Shown here one piece after another: positions 24,571 to 32,477 of a stretch of 45,169 bases of DNA. Source of the stretch: Deltaproteobacteria bacterium (GTDB taxonomy: Bacteria; Desulfobacterota; SM23-61); contig VGSF01000032.1 in the NCBI GenBank assembly GCA_016875165.1, positions 1-45,169 on the forward strand. The letters run 5' to 3'. Within the stretch, counting starts at the first letter, position 1; every line of letters begins with the position of its first letter. Made by a program: the position numbers and the translations under genes. Under the pieces are notes generated by a model that was given only the letters and a program-made list of their open reading frames with translations, was not told where the DNA came from and searched no databases.

Positions 24571-26331
24571 TCATAAAAATTTAATTTCCACCACCCGCCC
24601 CCCGAAAATATTGATTGCTTCCCGCACCAGGGGGTGGCTCAAAACTTCTTCCTGCTGATTTTTCCTGGAGTTTTTTCTCACACTCCGCCCTTCTTCTCCA
24701 TTGTTAGGACTGCCGGGGGGCGGAGATTGGGGTTTTATGCCTGAAACACGAACCATCATCTTTCTTTTAAAAAATTCCGCGCCCAAGGCGCTCAGAGCAG
24801 ATCGGTTGTCCGCTTCTTGCATCCTTTCCAGGTAAAAAGATTTTTCAGGGTAGCCGATCTCCAGCAAATCTTCCTTGAGGGTTAATGGACTCCCATGCTC
24901 TAAGAGGGAAGATAGAGGCGGCTTTTTCTTCTTGGCGAACAGGACAAACTCTTTCCATTGATCATTTATTTCCCCTGACAACCCTGCGGGAATCTCTTCT
25001 GCCGGCGCGCCTATCTCTCCACCGGCTTCTTCGGCGGCCGGATGTTCCTGTTCTTCATCCTTTGCCCTGGACAGGACAGCAGTTTGGTCCATGGACTCCC
25101 CCGGCAGCGATGGGGCGACCGATGCAGTTACCCCTTGCCGCGGCAGAGCAGAGGGAGGAGATTCATGCCCTGAAATCAGGCGCTCTTCCATGATGCGGAG
25201 CCTTTCCAGGACTTCTTCCACGGAAATGATCGGTTTCCTGCGGGCGACCCGGGTCAAGGTCATCTCCAGAACCAGCCGGGGGAAGGTTGCCCGGGCAGCC
25301 TCATCGTGGGCTTGGAGCAAGGCGCGAAAAAGGCTGTGGATTTCTTCCGGAGAAAACTTCTCGGCATGGGAAGAGAGTTCCTGGATTTCGTCTGCGGGGA
25401 GATCGATCAGCACGGAATGCTCGGCGCCCTCTTTAGGGAAAACCTTCAGGACCAGAAGGTCGCGGGCCAGTTTGGCCAGCTCGCCACAGAATTCTTTGAT
25501 ATCGTAACCGAAGCGATGGACTTCTTCGGCGATTTGCAGAAGGCGAACTTTATCCCCGTCAGCCAGGGCTTTGACGGCCTCATGCAGGATTTTTCGGTCA
25601 ATCAGGCCCAGAACTTCGATGACTTCTTCATCGGAAATTTGCTTTCCGCTAAAGGAAAGAACCTGGTCCAGGAGGCTTTGTCCATCGCGCATTGACCCTT
25701 CAGCTTCCCGGGCGAGGAGGTGCAGGCTCCGGTCGCTGATGGCCATTCCTTCCTCGTCGGCGATTTTCTTCAACTGTTCCATGGTCAAGGCCAGGGGGAT
25801 GCGCTTGAAGTTGTACCGCTGGCAGCGGGAGAGGATCGTAAGAGGAATCTTATGGGGTTCGGTAGTGGCAAAAATGAAGATGACGTGCGGCGGAGGCTCC
25901 TCTAAAGTTTTGAGGAGGGCGTTGAAGGCCTGGTCCGTAAGCATGTGGACTTCGTCGATGATGTAAACCTTGTAGCGATTCTTGGCCGGGAGGTATCTGA
26001 CGTTTTCGCGCAGCTCCCGAATTTCATCGATCCCCCGGTTGGAGGCGCCGTCAATCTCCACTACGTCCAACGAAATTCCCGTGCGGATTTCCTGGCAGAA
26101 AGAGCAACGATCACAAGGCTGTTTAGTGGGTCCCTCCTGGCAGTTGAGGGCCTTGGCCAATATCCGGGCGACAGACGTTTTGCCCACGCCCCGCGGCCCG
26201 GCAAACAGGTAAGCGTGCGCTACCCGCTGCGTGCCGATAGCATTCTGCAGCGCCTGAGTAATGGGTCTTTGCCCGATGACCTCCTCAAAGGTTTGAGGCC
26301 GCCATTTTCTGGCCAGGACTAAGTAGGACAT
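24571..26331 (-). CDS. dnaX: DNA polymerase III subunits gamma/tau
   Basis: A 586-residue clamp-loader ATPase. The AAA+ module shows Walker A GPRGVGKTS (45-53), a zinc site (C64, C73, C76, C79), Walker B in IIDEVHML and the sensor segment FIFATTEPHKIP. A gamma/tau domain III follows, then a low-complexity linker (residues about 390-450) and a C-terminal region that would contact the polymerase. I saw no obvious slippery A-run for making a short gamma form, but did not search exhaustively. It leads the dnaX-ybaB-recR operon and lies downstream of the SRP RNA gene. Confidence 0.96.
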   Translation of the reverse strand: MSYLVLARKWRPQTFEEVIGQRPITQALQNAIGTQRVAHAYLFAGPRGVGKTSVARILAKALNCQEGPTKQPCDRCSFCQEIRTGISLDVVEIDGASNRGIDEIRELRENVRYLPAKNRYKVYIIDEVHMLTDQAFNALLKTLEEPPPHVIFIFATTEPHKIPLTILSRCQRYNFKRIPLALTMEQLKKIADEEGMAISDRSLHLLAREAEGSMRDGQSLLDQVLSFSGKQISDEEVIEVLGLIDRKILHEAVKALADGDKVRLLQIAEEVHRFGYDIKEFCGELAKLARDLLVLKVFPKEGAEHSVLIDLPADEIQELSSHAEKFSPEEIHSLFRALLQAHDEAARATFPRLVLEMTLTRVARRKPIISVEEVLERLRIMEERLISGHESPPSALPRQGVTASVAPSLPGESMDQTAVLSRAKDEEQEHPAAEEAGGEIGAPAEEIPAGLSGEINDQWKEFVLFAKKKKPPLSSLLEHGSPLTLKEDLLEIGYPEKSFYLERMQEADNRSALSALGAEFFKRKMMVRVSGIKPQSPPPGSPNNGEEGRSVRKNSRKNQQEEVLSHPLVREAINIFGGRVVEIKFL

Positions 26332-26500
26332 ATCACAGATCTCGCCCGCGGCTCGATACCTTTAACGATCAACGATTAGCCGTTGGCTTTTAAGGTTCGG
26401 TGCCAAAAATTTCCATCATGAACAAAGTCTCAGTCTTTAAAGCTATGGGCTACAGGCCAGAAGTTAAATGTAAAATTTGGCCTGCAAATCTTCTGGGTGA

Positions 26501-26600
26501 TAGCCAGGCACCCCTGCGGCACACGGAGATGGTTACGGCCGCTGCTTCCTTCCGGACCTGACGGGGTTGGTAACTTTCCGTTGCGCAGGACCCGGCTATC
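26501..26600 (-). ncRNA. ffs: Signal recognition particle RNA, small bacterial type
   Basis: On the minus strand the hallmark loop sequences of 4.5S-type SRP RNA are present: GTCAGGTCCGGAAGGAAGCA, with GGTCCTGCGCAAC upstream. The terminal stem GATAGCC / GGCTATC defines a molecule of about 100 nt, without an Alu domain. It binds Ffh and directs inner-membrane protein targeting. The position between tadA and dnaX is a recurrent bacterial arrangement. Confidence 0.95.
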
Positions 26601-26636
26601 ATAGATTTTGCCAAGGGCAAAATACTTTTGGCTTTT

Positions 26637-26789
26637 GGCTATTAGCTTTTAGCTTTCAACTTTATATTATTTTGCCCTTTAGAATTCTGCCACCAGCTAA
26701 AGGCTAATAGCCGCTATTTAACCTTTACCCTGTCTGTATTTGCCTTTAGAATTCCAATATTTTAAGCCACCAGCTAAAAGCTAATAGCT
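26637..26789. repeat. Three copies of an AGCTAAAAGCTAATAGC-type repeat
   Basis: Three related 18-mers occur: GGCTATTAGCTTTTAGCT (26637-26654), and AGCTAAAGGCTAATAGCC (26695-26712) and AGCTAAAAGCTAATAGCT (26772-26789) in the opposite sense. The first can pair with either of the others. The stretch lies in the AT-rich spacer between the SRP RNA and a tRNA gene. Function unknown; a terminator or processing hairpin is possible. Confidence 0.6.
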
Positions 26790-26817
26790 ACCGGTAAAAT
26801 TTGCGTGGCAAATTTTC

Positions 26818-26911
26818 TGGCGGAGAGAGTGGGATTCGAACCCACGGTCCCGCTTTTGGCGGGACACACGATTTCCAGTCGTGCACCTTCGGCCAGCTCG
26901 GTCATCTCTCC
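26818..26911 (-). tRNA. tRNA-Ser (anticodon GGA)
   Basis: A 94-nt gene including an encoded CCA. The acceptor stem is GGAGAGA / TCTCTCC. The anticodon arm is CACGA-CTGGAAA-TCGTG, giving anticodon GGA. The long variable arm of class II tRNA is built on GTCCCGCC / GGCGGGAC. The T arm contains GGTTCGAATCC. It reads UCC and UCU codons. Confidence 0.97.
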
Positions 26912-26922
26912 GTTATTGTTTA

Positions 26923-27046
26923 GGACGCAGATTTGCGCAGATAAACGCCTAAAAATCTTTTAATACTCAGAACAGAAAAAAATAGGTCTTTGATATAAAG
27001 CTTTTTTGAATTTTGTATCCTCTAAATCTGCGGGCATCCGCGTCCC
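26923..27046. repeat. Inverted GGACGCAGAT repeat between the two tRNA genes
   Basis: GGACGCAGATTTGCGCAGAT (26923-26942) pairs imperfectly with the segment at 27025-27046 (AATCTGCGGGCATCCGCGTC and on). The middle is AT-rich. Related GGACACAGAT modules occur near 1890 and 45010. It fills most of the tRNA spacer. Confidence 0.55.
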
Positions 27047-27061
27047 ATTATTCTTATGTTT

Positions 27062-27157
<96 letters not shown>

Positions 27158-27179
27158 GGCATTCCTGAGAAAAAACCTT

Positions 27180-27338
27180 CTCACCGCAGAGAGCGCAGAG
27201 AACGCCGAGTTGCACCCTGAAACAAAATAAAAGAATTAAAAAGCTTAAAAGAGATTAATGAAATTTTCAATTTTGGGCTGTAATTTTTAATGCCCTCTTG
27301 CCAATATTTCTCTGCGCTCTCGGCGTACTCTGCGGTGA
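27180..27338. repeat. Inverted ACCGCAGAG repeat with swapped modules
   Basis: The left end (27180-27209) holds, in order, ACCGCAGAG, AGCGCAGAG and AACGCCGAG. The right end, read on the other strand, holds ACCGCAGAG, TACGCCGAG and AGCGCAGAG, so the second and third 9-mers are exchanged. The middle is AT-rich and non-coding. It ends just before the tadA stop. Confidence 0.6.
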
Positions 27339-27345
27339 TTCGGTT

Positions 27346-27780
27346 TTACCTTCGTTCCTTAAAAAACTGGCGCAAAATTTCCCGACATTCTTCCCGGAGA
27401 ACCCCCTCAGTCACTGCCACTCGGTGGTTTAAGCGGTCATCTTCCAATAAACAATAGAGTGAGCGCACTCCGCCAGCCTTTGGGTCTTCTGCCCCAAAAA
27501 CCAACCTTCTGATCCGCGCCTGCAAGAGCGCGCCTGCGCACATGGCGCATGGCTCAATGGTCACATAAAGCGTGCTATCCGGGAGCCGGTAATTGCCTGC
27601 GTTGACTGCCCCTTCGCGCAGGGCCAGGATTTCAGCATGGGCCGTTGGGTCGGAAAGAGCGATGGGTCTGTTATGGCTTCTCCCGATTATTTGGCCGCCG
27701 GCAACTAAAACCGCCCCTATAGGGACTTCGCCTTCCTCTCCGGCTCTTTTGGCCTCCTCAAGGGCCATAGCCATAAACAA
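27346..27780 (-). CDS. tadA: tRNA-specific adenosine deaminase
   Basis: A cytidine-deaminase-fold zinc enzyme that converts A34 to inosine in tRNA-Arg(ACG). The zinc/proton-shuttle motif HAE is at residues 48-50 and PCAMC at 77-81, with the family segment EVPIGAVLV at 18-26. The reading used here starts at a TTG (27780); an ATG two codons later is equally possible, and homologues often begin a few residues earlier, so the start is unsure. About 144 residues, normal length. It is followed by the tRNA-Ser genes, SRP RNA and dnaX on the same strand. Confidence 0.93.
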   Translation of the reverse strand: MFMAMALEEAKRAGEEGEVPIGAVLVAGGQIIGRSHNRPIALSDPTAHAEILALREGAVNAGNYRLPDSTLYVTIEPCAMCAGALLQARIRRLVFGAEDPKAGGVRSLYCLLEDDRLNHRVAVTEGVLREECREILRQFFKERR

Positions 27781-27969
27781 TTCATCTTCGCTGTATGCGG
27801 GCCGAAGATCGATGGCGCACTCTCCGTCTCTTGAGGCCTGCTCTCCGGAAGGAAAAGCAGTTTTCAGAAGGATGGCTTTTGAAAAAGCATGATCGTAAAT
27901 GAAAAAATCATCTTCTTTATACCACTTTCTAACATTTTGTCAAGGGATGGGATCTCCTTGCCCACCTTA

Positions 27970-28127
27970 ATTTCAGGATGATAGTCAGGACCAGGCCCGG
28001 ACGGAAGGGGGAATCTCTCGGGAGCACAAGGCAGTACTTCTTTCACTCCCTCTTTCATCCCCCTCCCGTCCGGGCTTCGTCTATCAATGTGAATTCATCA
28101 ATTTATGCAAAAGTGAAGATAGGCAAG
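27970..28127 (+). repeat. 158-bp hairpin-bearing direct repeat, copy 2
   Basis: The second copy of the element at 3868-4025, same orientation, with only scattered substitutions. The inverted repeat (GCCCGGACGGAAGGGGGA against its partner near 28070) has one mismatch here. It lies in the divergent gap between tadA and the sugar-acid kinase gene, ending 62 bases before the kinase start. No other feature is seen in 27787-28189. Confidence 0.8.
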
Positions 28128-28189
28128 ATGAAACACTCCTTGATTAATAGCCTTCTTTCTGTTAGGTTAGATAAAAAAATTGCGAAACT

Positions 28190-29431
28190 ATGACCTCAAA
28201 AATCTTAGAATTTGCCGTCATCGCCGATGATCTCACCGGCTCCCTGGATACGGGCTTGCAATTCCGTAAAAAAGGGTTGAGCACTTTCGTCCCCCTGCGG
28301 CAAAGCGCCAGGCCCAACGGACAGGTGCTGGTTCTAAACACCGATAGCCGGAACCTCTCCGGAGACTTAGCTTACAAGATGGTGTACAAAACCTGCCGGA
28401 GCTTGAAAGCCAGGGTCATCTATAAAAAGATCGACTCGACCATGAGAGGGAATGTGGGCAAGGAAGCTCTGGCGATTCTTGATGCTCAGAAAATCCCCAA
28501 AGCCATTGTAGTCCCCACCATCCCGGTCCTCGGCCGCACCGTAGAAAAGGGAATCCTGCGGATCCACGGAGTGCCTTTACTCCGCACCTCCTACGCCAGA
28601 GACCCTTTTCATCCCCTGTGGACTTCCAGAATTCCGGATTTACTGCAGAAGGAAACAGGTCTGCCCGCAGGCCATATTCCCTTAAGGCAGGTAAGGAAAA
28701 ATCCAGCTTACCTGGCTGAGCAGATTGAAAAAAGCCAGGAGCGGCTTCTAAGTGTAGATGCGGTTTTACAGTCAGACTTACAGACGATCGCTGCGGCCTG
28801 GAAATTGTTATCCGGGAAGGTGTTGGCCAGCGGTTCGGTTGGGCTGGCCGATGAAATTGTCTCGTCTCTCCCAGAGAAGAGGAAAGTTAGAGGGAGAGTA
28901 ATCCGGGGCCCGCTTTTAATTGTTTCGGCCAGCCGCAATCCTACTACCGCAGAACAAATTAAGGCAGCGCAGGAAAAACTCTGCCTTCCTTTGTTTGAAC
29001 CGGACCTTGATCGTTTAACCAACCTGCGATGGGCCAGGGTTGAGTCTATGGCTATAGCCAAAAGTCTTTCAGAGATTCTTTTTAAAAGCCCCGGAGCCAT
29101 ATTCACCACCACCTTTCAAAGGCATATTCCAGGGAAGGAGCGGACAATTTCGCAGGCCCTTGGAATTGTAACGGTTAGCCTCCTCAAAAAGGTTCGGCTG
29201 GGAGGGTTGGTGCTTACTGGGGGTGATCTGGCCATGGGCGTCTGTGAACGCCTTTCGGCCACAGCCCTTGGCATCGAGGATGAAGTCCTGCCAGGAATCC
29301 CCTGCAGCACTTTGACTGATGGCCTTTTTAAAGGACTGCGTCTGGTTACAAAAGCTGGGGGGTTTGGCGATAAAGAAGCCCTTTGGCGAATAAGTCAGTA
29401 TTTGCGAGGAGGTAACACTTTAGTTCTTTGA
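28190..29431 (+). CDS. Four-carbon acid sugar kinase family protein (DUF1537)
   Basis: A 413-residue ATP-dependent kinase. The N-terminal domain opens with FAVIADDLTGSLDTGLQF, the hallmark of the OtnK/DtnK/DUF1537 family, and continues with KKIDSTMRGNVG. The C-terminal domain has LVLTGGDLAMGVC and AGGFGDKEAL. Members phosphorylate sugar acids such as D-threonate, L-threonate, D-erythronate or 3-oxo-tetronate. A PdxA family gene follows, the pairing known for threonate breakdown to dihydroxyacetone phosphate. The last codons (GNTLVL and stop) come from mobile element C; before insertion the frame would have ended GEYESPKT, overlapping the next gene. No clear ribosome binding site precedes the ATG. 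Confidence 0.9.
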   Translation: MTSKILEFAVIADDLTGSLDTGLQFRKKGLSTFVPLRQSARPNGQVLVLNTDSRNLSGDLAYKMVYKTCRSLKARVIYKKIDSTMRGNVGKEALAILDAQKIPKAIVVPTIPVLGRTVEKGILRIHGVPLLRTSYARDPFHPLWTSRIPDLLQKETGLPAGHIPLRQVRKNPAYLAEQIEKSQERLLSVDAVLQSDLQTIAAAWKLLSGKVLASGSVGLADEIVSSLPEKRKVRGRVIRGPLLIVSASRNPTTAEQIKAAQEKLCLPLFEPDLDRLTNLRWARVESMAIAKSLSEILFKSPGAIFTTTFQRHIPGKERTISQALGIVTVSLLKKVRLGGLVLTGGDLAMGVCERLSATALGIEDEVLPGIPCSTLTDGLFKGLRLVTKAGGFGDKEALWRISQYLRGGNTLVL

Positions 29432-29523
29432 AGAAAGGTGTGTCACCAGGGCCAAGGGATTCCAGGTCCCGGGGGCCTAAACAGAGTCGTTGCCGCCTTT
29501 TTTTCAAAACTCTAAACTGATAC
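29412..29523 (+). mobile_element. GTAAC-ended mobile element, short derivative, copy C
   Basis: 112 bp with ends GTAACACTTTAGTTCTTTG (29412-29430) and CTAAACTGATAC. It is flanked by a perfect 8-bp duplication, GCGAGGAG (29404-29411 and 29524-29531). The outer arms are close to copy B, but the central fold is absent, with the junction inside the CCCGGG stem. The insertion split two overlapping genes: it supplies the stop of the kinase gene and a second GAGGAG for pdxA. Confidence 0.9.
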
Positions 29524-29534
29524 GCGAGGAGAAT

Positions 29535-30575
29535 ATGAAAGCCCAAAAACATAGACCTATCATAGCCATCACCATGGGAGATGCCGCAGGTATCGGGCCC
29601 GAGATCATTGTTAAAGCGCTGGAACGGAAAGGTTTGCATGGTCAGGCTATAGCCGTTGTGATCGGGGACGCCCGGACCATGGAACAAGCCCTCTCCATTG
29701 CCAATTGCCGGCTGAAAATTCAACCAGTGGCCGATTTAAACCAGATCCGCGAAGACCCGGATACCATCCCTGTTCTGGACCTGAAGAACATCGACCTTAA
29801 AAAATTAAAACATGGCCGGGTCGATCCCATGCCCGGGAAGGCCGCGGTGGAATACATAAAAAAGGCTGTTGCCCTGGCCTTAAAAGGGCATGTCTCGGCT
29901 ATGGTCACTGCTCCCATTCATAAAGAGGCCATTAATAGGGCCGGGTTTCATTATTCCGGGCACACCGAATTATTAGCCTATCTTACCAAAACGAAAGACT
30001 ATGCCATGCTCCTGGCCCACGGGCCTTTTCGCGTTTCCCATGTGACTACGCACACCTCCCTGAAACAGGCCTGCGAGCGGATTAAAAAAGGACGGGTCTT
30101 GGCCGTTATCCAATTGACTTATGAATTTTTACAGGAACTGGGGATCGAGAATCCCCGGATCGGTGTTGCCGGGCTTAACCCCCATTCCGGTGAGGAGGGG
30201 TTATTCGGGGATGAAGAAATTAAAGAGATAACCCCGGCCATTGAAGAAGCAAAGAAAAAAGGATGGGCGGTAGATGGCCCGGTGCCTCCGGATACAATTT
30301 TCACCAAGATGAGGGGCAAGCAGTATGATGCGGTCGTGGCCATGTACCACGATCAGGGCCACATTGCCGTGAAACTCGTGGGCTTCTCCATGAAACCCGG
30401 CGGTAAGGAATGGGACAAAATGAGCGGAGTGAACGTGACCATGGGCTTGCCCATCATACGCACTTCCGTGGACCATGGAGTGGCCTTCGGGAAAGCCGGT
30501 GAAGGCCGGGCCAACCCCCAGTCCATGGTCGACGCCATCAAGCTGGCCATCAAGCTGGCCAAACAAAAGGCGTAG
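29535..30575 (+). CDS. pdxA: PdxA family 4-phospho-hydroxyacid dehydrogenase
   Basis: A 346-residue NAD-dependent metalloenzyme of the PdxA family. It starts AITMGDAAGIGPEI. It has metal-site histidines in HYSGHTELLAYL and MYHDQGHIAVK, and NPHSGEEGLFGDEE. Classical PdxA oxidises 4-phosphohydroxy-L-threonine in vitamin B6 synthesis. Next to a DUF1537 kinase it more probably acts as PdxA2, oxidising and decarboxylating a phosphorylated four-carbon acid. This is inference from context. The true start is the ATG at 29535; the GAGGAG at 29526-29531 is the duplicated target of mobile element C and is rather close (three bases). An upstream frame from 29490 lies inside the element. Confidence 0.93.
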   Translation: MKAQKHRPIIAITMGDAAGIGPEIIVKALERKGLHGQAIAVVIGDARTMEQALSIANCRLKIQPVADLNQIREDPDTIPVLDLKNIDLKKLKHGRVDPMPGKAAVEYIKKAVALALKGHVSAMVTAPIHKEAINRAGFHYSGHTELLAYLTKTKDYAMLLAHGPFRVSHVTTHTSLKQACERIKKGRVLAVIQLTYEFLQELGIENPRIGVAGLNPHSGEEGLFGDEEIKEITPAIEEAKKKGWAVDGPVPPDTIFTKMRGKQYDAVVAMYHDQGHIAVKLVGFSMKPGGKEWDKMSGVNVTMGLPIIRTSVDHGVAFGKAGEGRANPQSMVDAIKLAIKLAKQKA

Positions 30576-30729
30576 GGGCAAAGGGGAGCAGGGGGAATTT
30601 CCCTCGGCCGGGCGAAATTGGCAGAAGTCGACACCGTCCTGAAAAATTACATGGCGCTTTTGCAAAAGTCTCAGGTATAATCCATAAAATCCAAGGGCAA
30701 CGGAAGAAAAAATCAAAACATTCTTTAAT

Positions 30730-30881
30730 GATGATCTCGTAAAAAGTCACGAAATGGTCATTGCGAGCGCCAGTGAAGCAATCTCGTTTTTGTAAGTGCC
30801 CGAAAATACAAGATTGCTTCGTCCTCCCGCAAATGCGGAACTCCTCGCAATGACAGGAACAGGACTTTTTACGAAGCCATC
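30730..30881 (-). repeat. Palindromic element with unlike ends (B...A orientation), copy 3
   Basis: The left end is GATGATCTCGTAAAAAGTC (30730-30748). The right end (30863-30881) is the reverse complement of GATGGCTTCGTAAAAAGTC. The cargo is a CATTGCGAG...GCAATCTC...GATTGCTTCGTC...CTCGCAATGACAGG hairpin set, shared with the block near 12244-12317. It lies between pdxA and the ABC transporter genes; nothing else is seen in 30576-31055 apart from the small palindrome at 30907. Confidence 0.75.
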
Positions 30882-30906
30882 AAGAATGAGCCGAAAATAA
30901 TTCTTG

Positions 30907-30926
30907 TCATGTTTTAAGAAACATGA
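30907..30926. promoter_or_regulatory. 8-4-8 palindrome, candidate operator
   Basis: TCATGTTT-TAAG-AAACATGA is a perfect inverted repeat with eight-base arms. It lies 129 bases before the ABC transporter operon and after the palindromic element. Size and symmetry suit a dimeric repressor site. No regulator gene is in the window, so this is only a candidate. Confidence 0.35.
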
Positions 30927-31055
30927 TTAAATAACATCCCTAAACGTTAAACGGGCAGATAACACAGGTTTCTTTTTTCAAGGAGCATAAGATTCTTCAG
31001 ACTGTGCTTCACTATTGGGGGTTCTCCAATAGATAAAAAAAGGAGGTAAAAGGCC

Positions 31056-32471
31056 ATGGAAGAGAAAAAGTTTTTAGAAGGAGGGGGCGAAGGAATTAGC
31101 CGCAGGGATTTTATCAAGACCGGCCTGGCTGGAGCAGCAGCTGTGGGTCTTGCCGGCATGCCCCTGGACGCCCTGGCCCAGAAAGCCAAACCGGAAGCGC
31201 TCGAGTTTAAGCCGGAAAAAGGAGCTGTCCTCCGGGTCCTGCGCTGGTCAGTCTTCGTGAAGAGCGACCAGGAATTCTGGGATAAGAACACCAAGAAATG
31301 GGAAGAGGCCACAGGATGCAAAGTAATCACCGAATACATTTCCTGGGAAGATGTGCGCTCCAAGGCAGCCATGACCGCTTCCGTGGGAGCAGGGCACGAT
31401 ATCGTCCTGGGATGGCATGACGATCCCCATCTTTATCCGGACAAATTAGTGGACGTCACTGACTTGGCCACTTACCTGGATAAGAAGTATGGAGGATGGG
31501 AGCCTGTCTGCCTCAAATATGGCATACACCCCAGAACCAACCGGTGGATCTGCCTTCCAGTAGGCGCCCCTTCTATGTGCATGAATTACCGGATAAGCTG
31601 GATGAAGGAAGCCGGATATGAAAAATTCCCGGATAAGATTCCCGAGTTCATCAAGCTCTCCAAGGCCCTGAAAGCCAAAGGCCGCCCCACTGGCCACGCC
31701 ATGGGAAAAGCCGTGGGCGACGGCAACAATACCTGGCACTGGTGGCTCTGGTCGTTTGGCGGCAAAGTTGTGGAGAGCGACGGCGCAACCCTTTGCCTGA
31801 ACAAGCAGGAGACCTGGGACGCATTGGAAGCCAGCAAGGAATTATACGACACCATGATCCCCGGCGTTGCTTCCTGGCTCGATCCTCATAATAATAAGGC
31901 TTTCCTGGCCGGAGAAATTTCTCTGACCGGAAATGGGATCAGCATTTATTATGCCGCCAAAGAAAAGTTCCCGGATATTGCTGCGGATATGGACCATGCC
32001 AATATGCCCGTTGGCCCATTCGGAAAGCCGGCCGAGCTTCACCTGTTTAACGAAGCTTTTATTTTCAGGCATTGCAGGGTCCAGCAGGCGGCCAAACATT
32101 ATCTCCTTTATATGTTTGAGGAGCCCCAGTATGGACCATGGATCGAAGCCATGCGCGGGTACGTTACTCCCAGCCTGAAAGATTACAAAAAATTACCGGT
32201 CTGGACCGCTGATCCCAAGCATACTCCCTTCCGGGATACTATTGGTCGTATGCTATGGACCGGTTATGCCGGACCCGTAGGAACCCCCTCGGCAGCTACT
32301 ATGGCTGAATACGTAATAGTGGACATGTTTAACGACGTATGCGTGGGCGGCAAATCTCCCAAAGCAGCCGCAGCCGCAGCCCAGGATAGGGCGGCCCGGT
32401 ATTACAAACCGCGCGCTCCTAAAGCCCCGGCCAAGGCCAAAGAGGAACCCAAACCCAAGGAAAAGAAGTAA
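31056..32471 (+). CDS. Carbohydrate-type ABC transporter substrate-binding protein
   Basis: A 471-residue extracytoplasmic binding protein of the bacterial extracellular solute-binding protein family. A twin-arginine signal is clear: SRRDFIKTG at residues 15-23, a hydrophobic stretch (AGAAAVGLAGMPLDALA), and a likely cleavage after ALA near residue 41. The mature part has the two-lobe fold features of family 1 sugar binders (GAGHDIVLGWHDDPHLYPD, and WWLWSFGGKVVE). An unusual tail of about 20 residues rich in Pro, Lys, Ala and Glu ends the protein. AAGGAGG lies upstream of the ATG. It heads an operon with two permeases and an ATPase. The neighbouring kinase and PdxA suggest a sugar acid as ligand (inference). 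Confidence 0.9.
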   Translation: MEEKKFLEGGGEGISRRDFIKTGLAGAAAVGLAGMPLDALAQKAKPEALEFKPEKGAVLRVLRWSVFVKSDQEFWDKNTKKWEEATGCKVITEYISWEDVRSKAAMTASVGAGHDIVLGWHDDPHLYPDKLVDVTDLATYLDKKYGGWEPVCLKYGIHPRTNRWICLPVGAPSMCMNYRISWMKEAGYEKFPDKIPEFIKLSKALKAKGRPTGHAMGKAVGDGNNTWHWWLWSFGGKVVESDGATLCLNKQETWDALEASKELYDTMIPGVASWLDPHNNKAFLAGEISLTGNGISIYYAAKEKFPDIAADMDHANMPVGPFGKPAELHLFNEAFIFRHCRVQQAAKHYLLYMFEEPQYGPWIEAMRGYVTPSLKDYKKLPVWTADPKHTPFRDTIGRMLWTGYAGPVGTPSAATMAEYVIVDMFNDVCVGGKSPKAAAAAAQDRAARYYKPRAPKAPAKAKEEPKPKEKK

Positions 32472-32477
32472 GAACCC

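Noticed and set aside
24571-26331. Programmed frameshift site for a short gamma subunit in dnaX
   Set aside because: No clear slippery A-run with a following hairpin was seen at the expected place, though the search by eye was not exhaustive.
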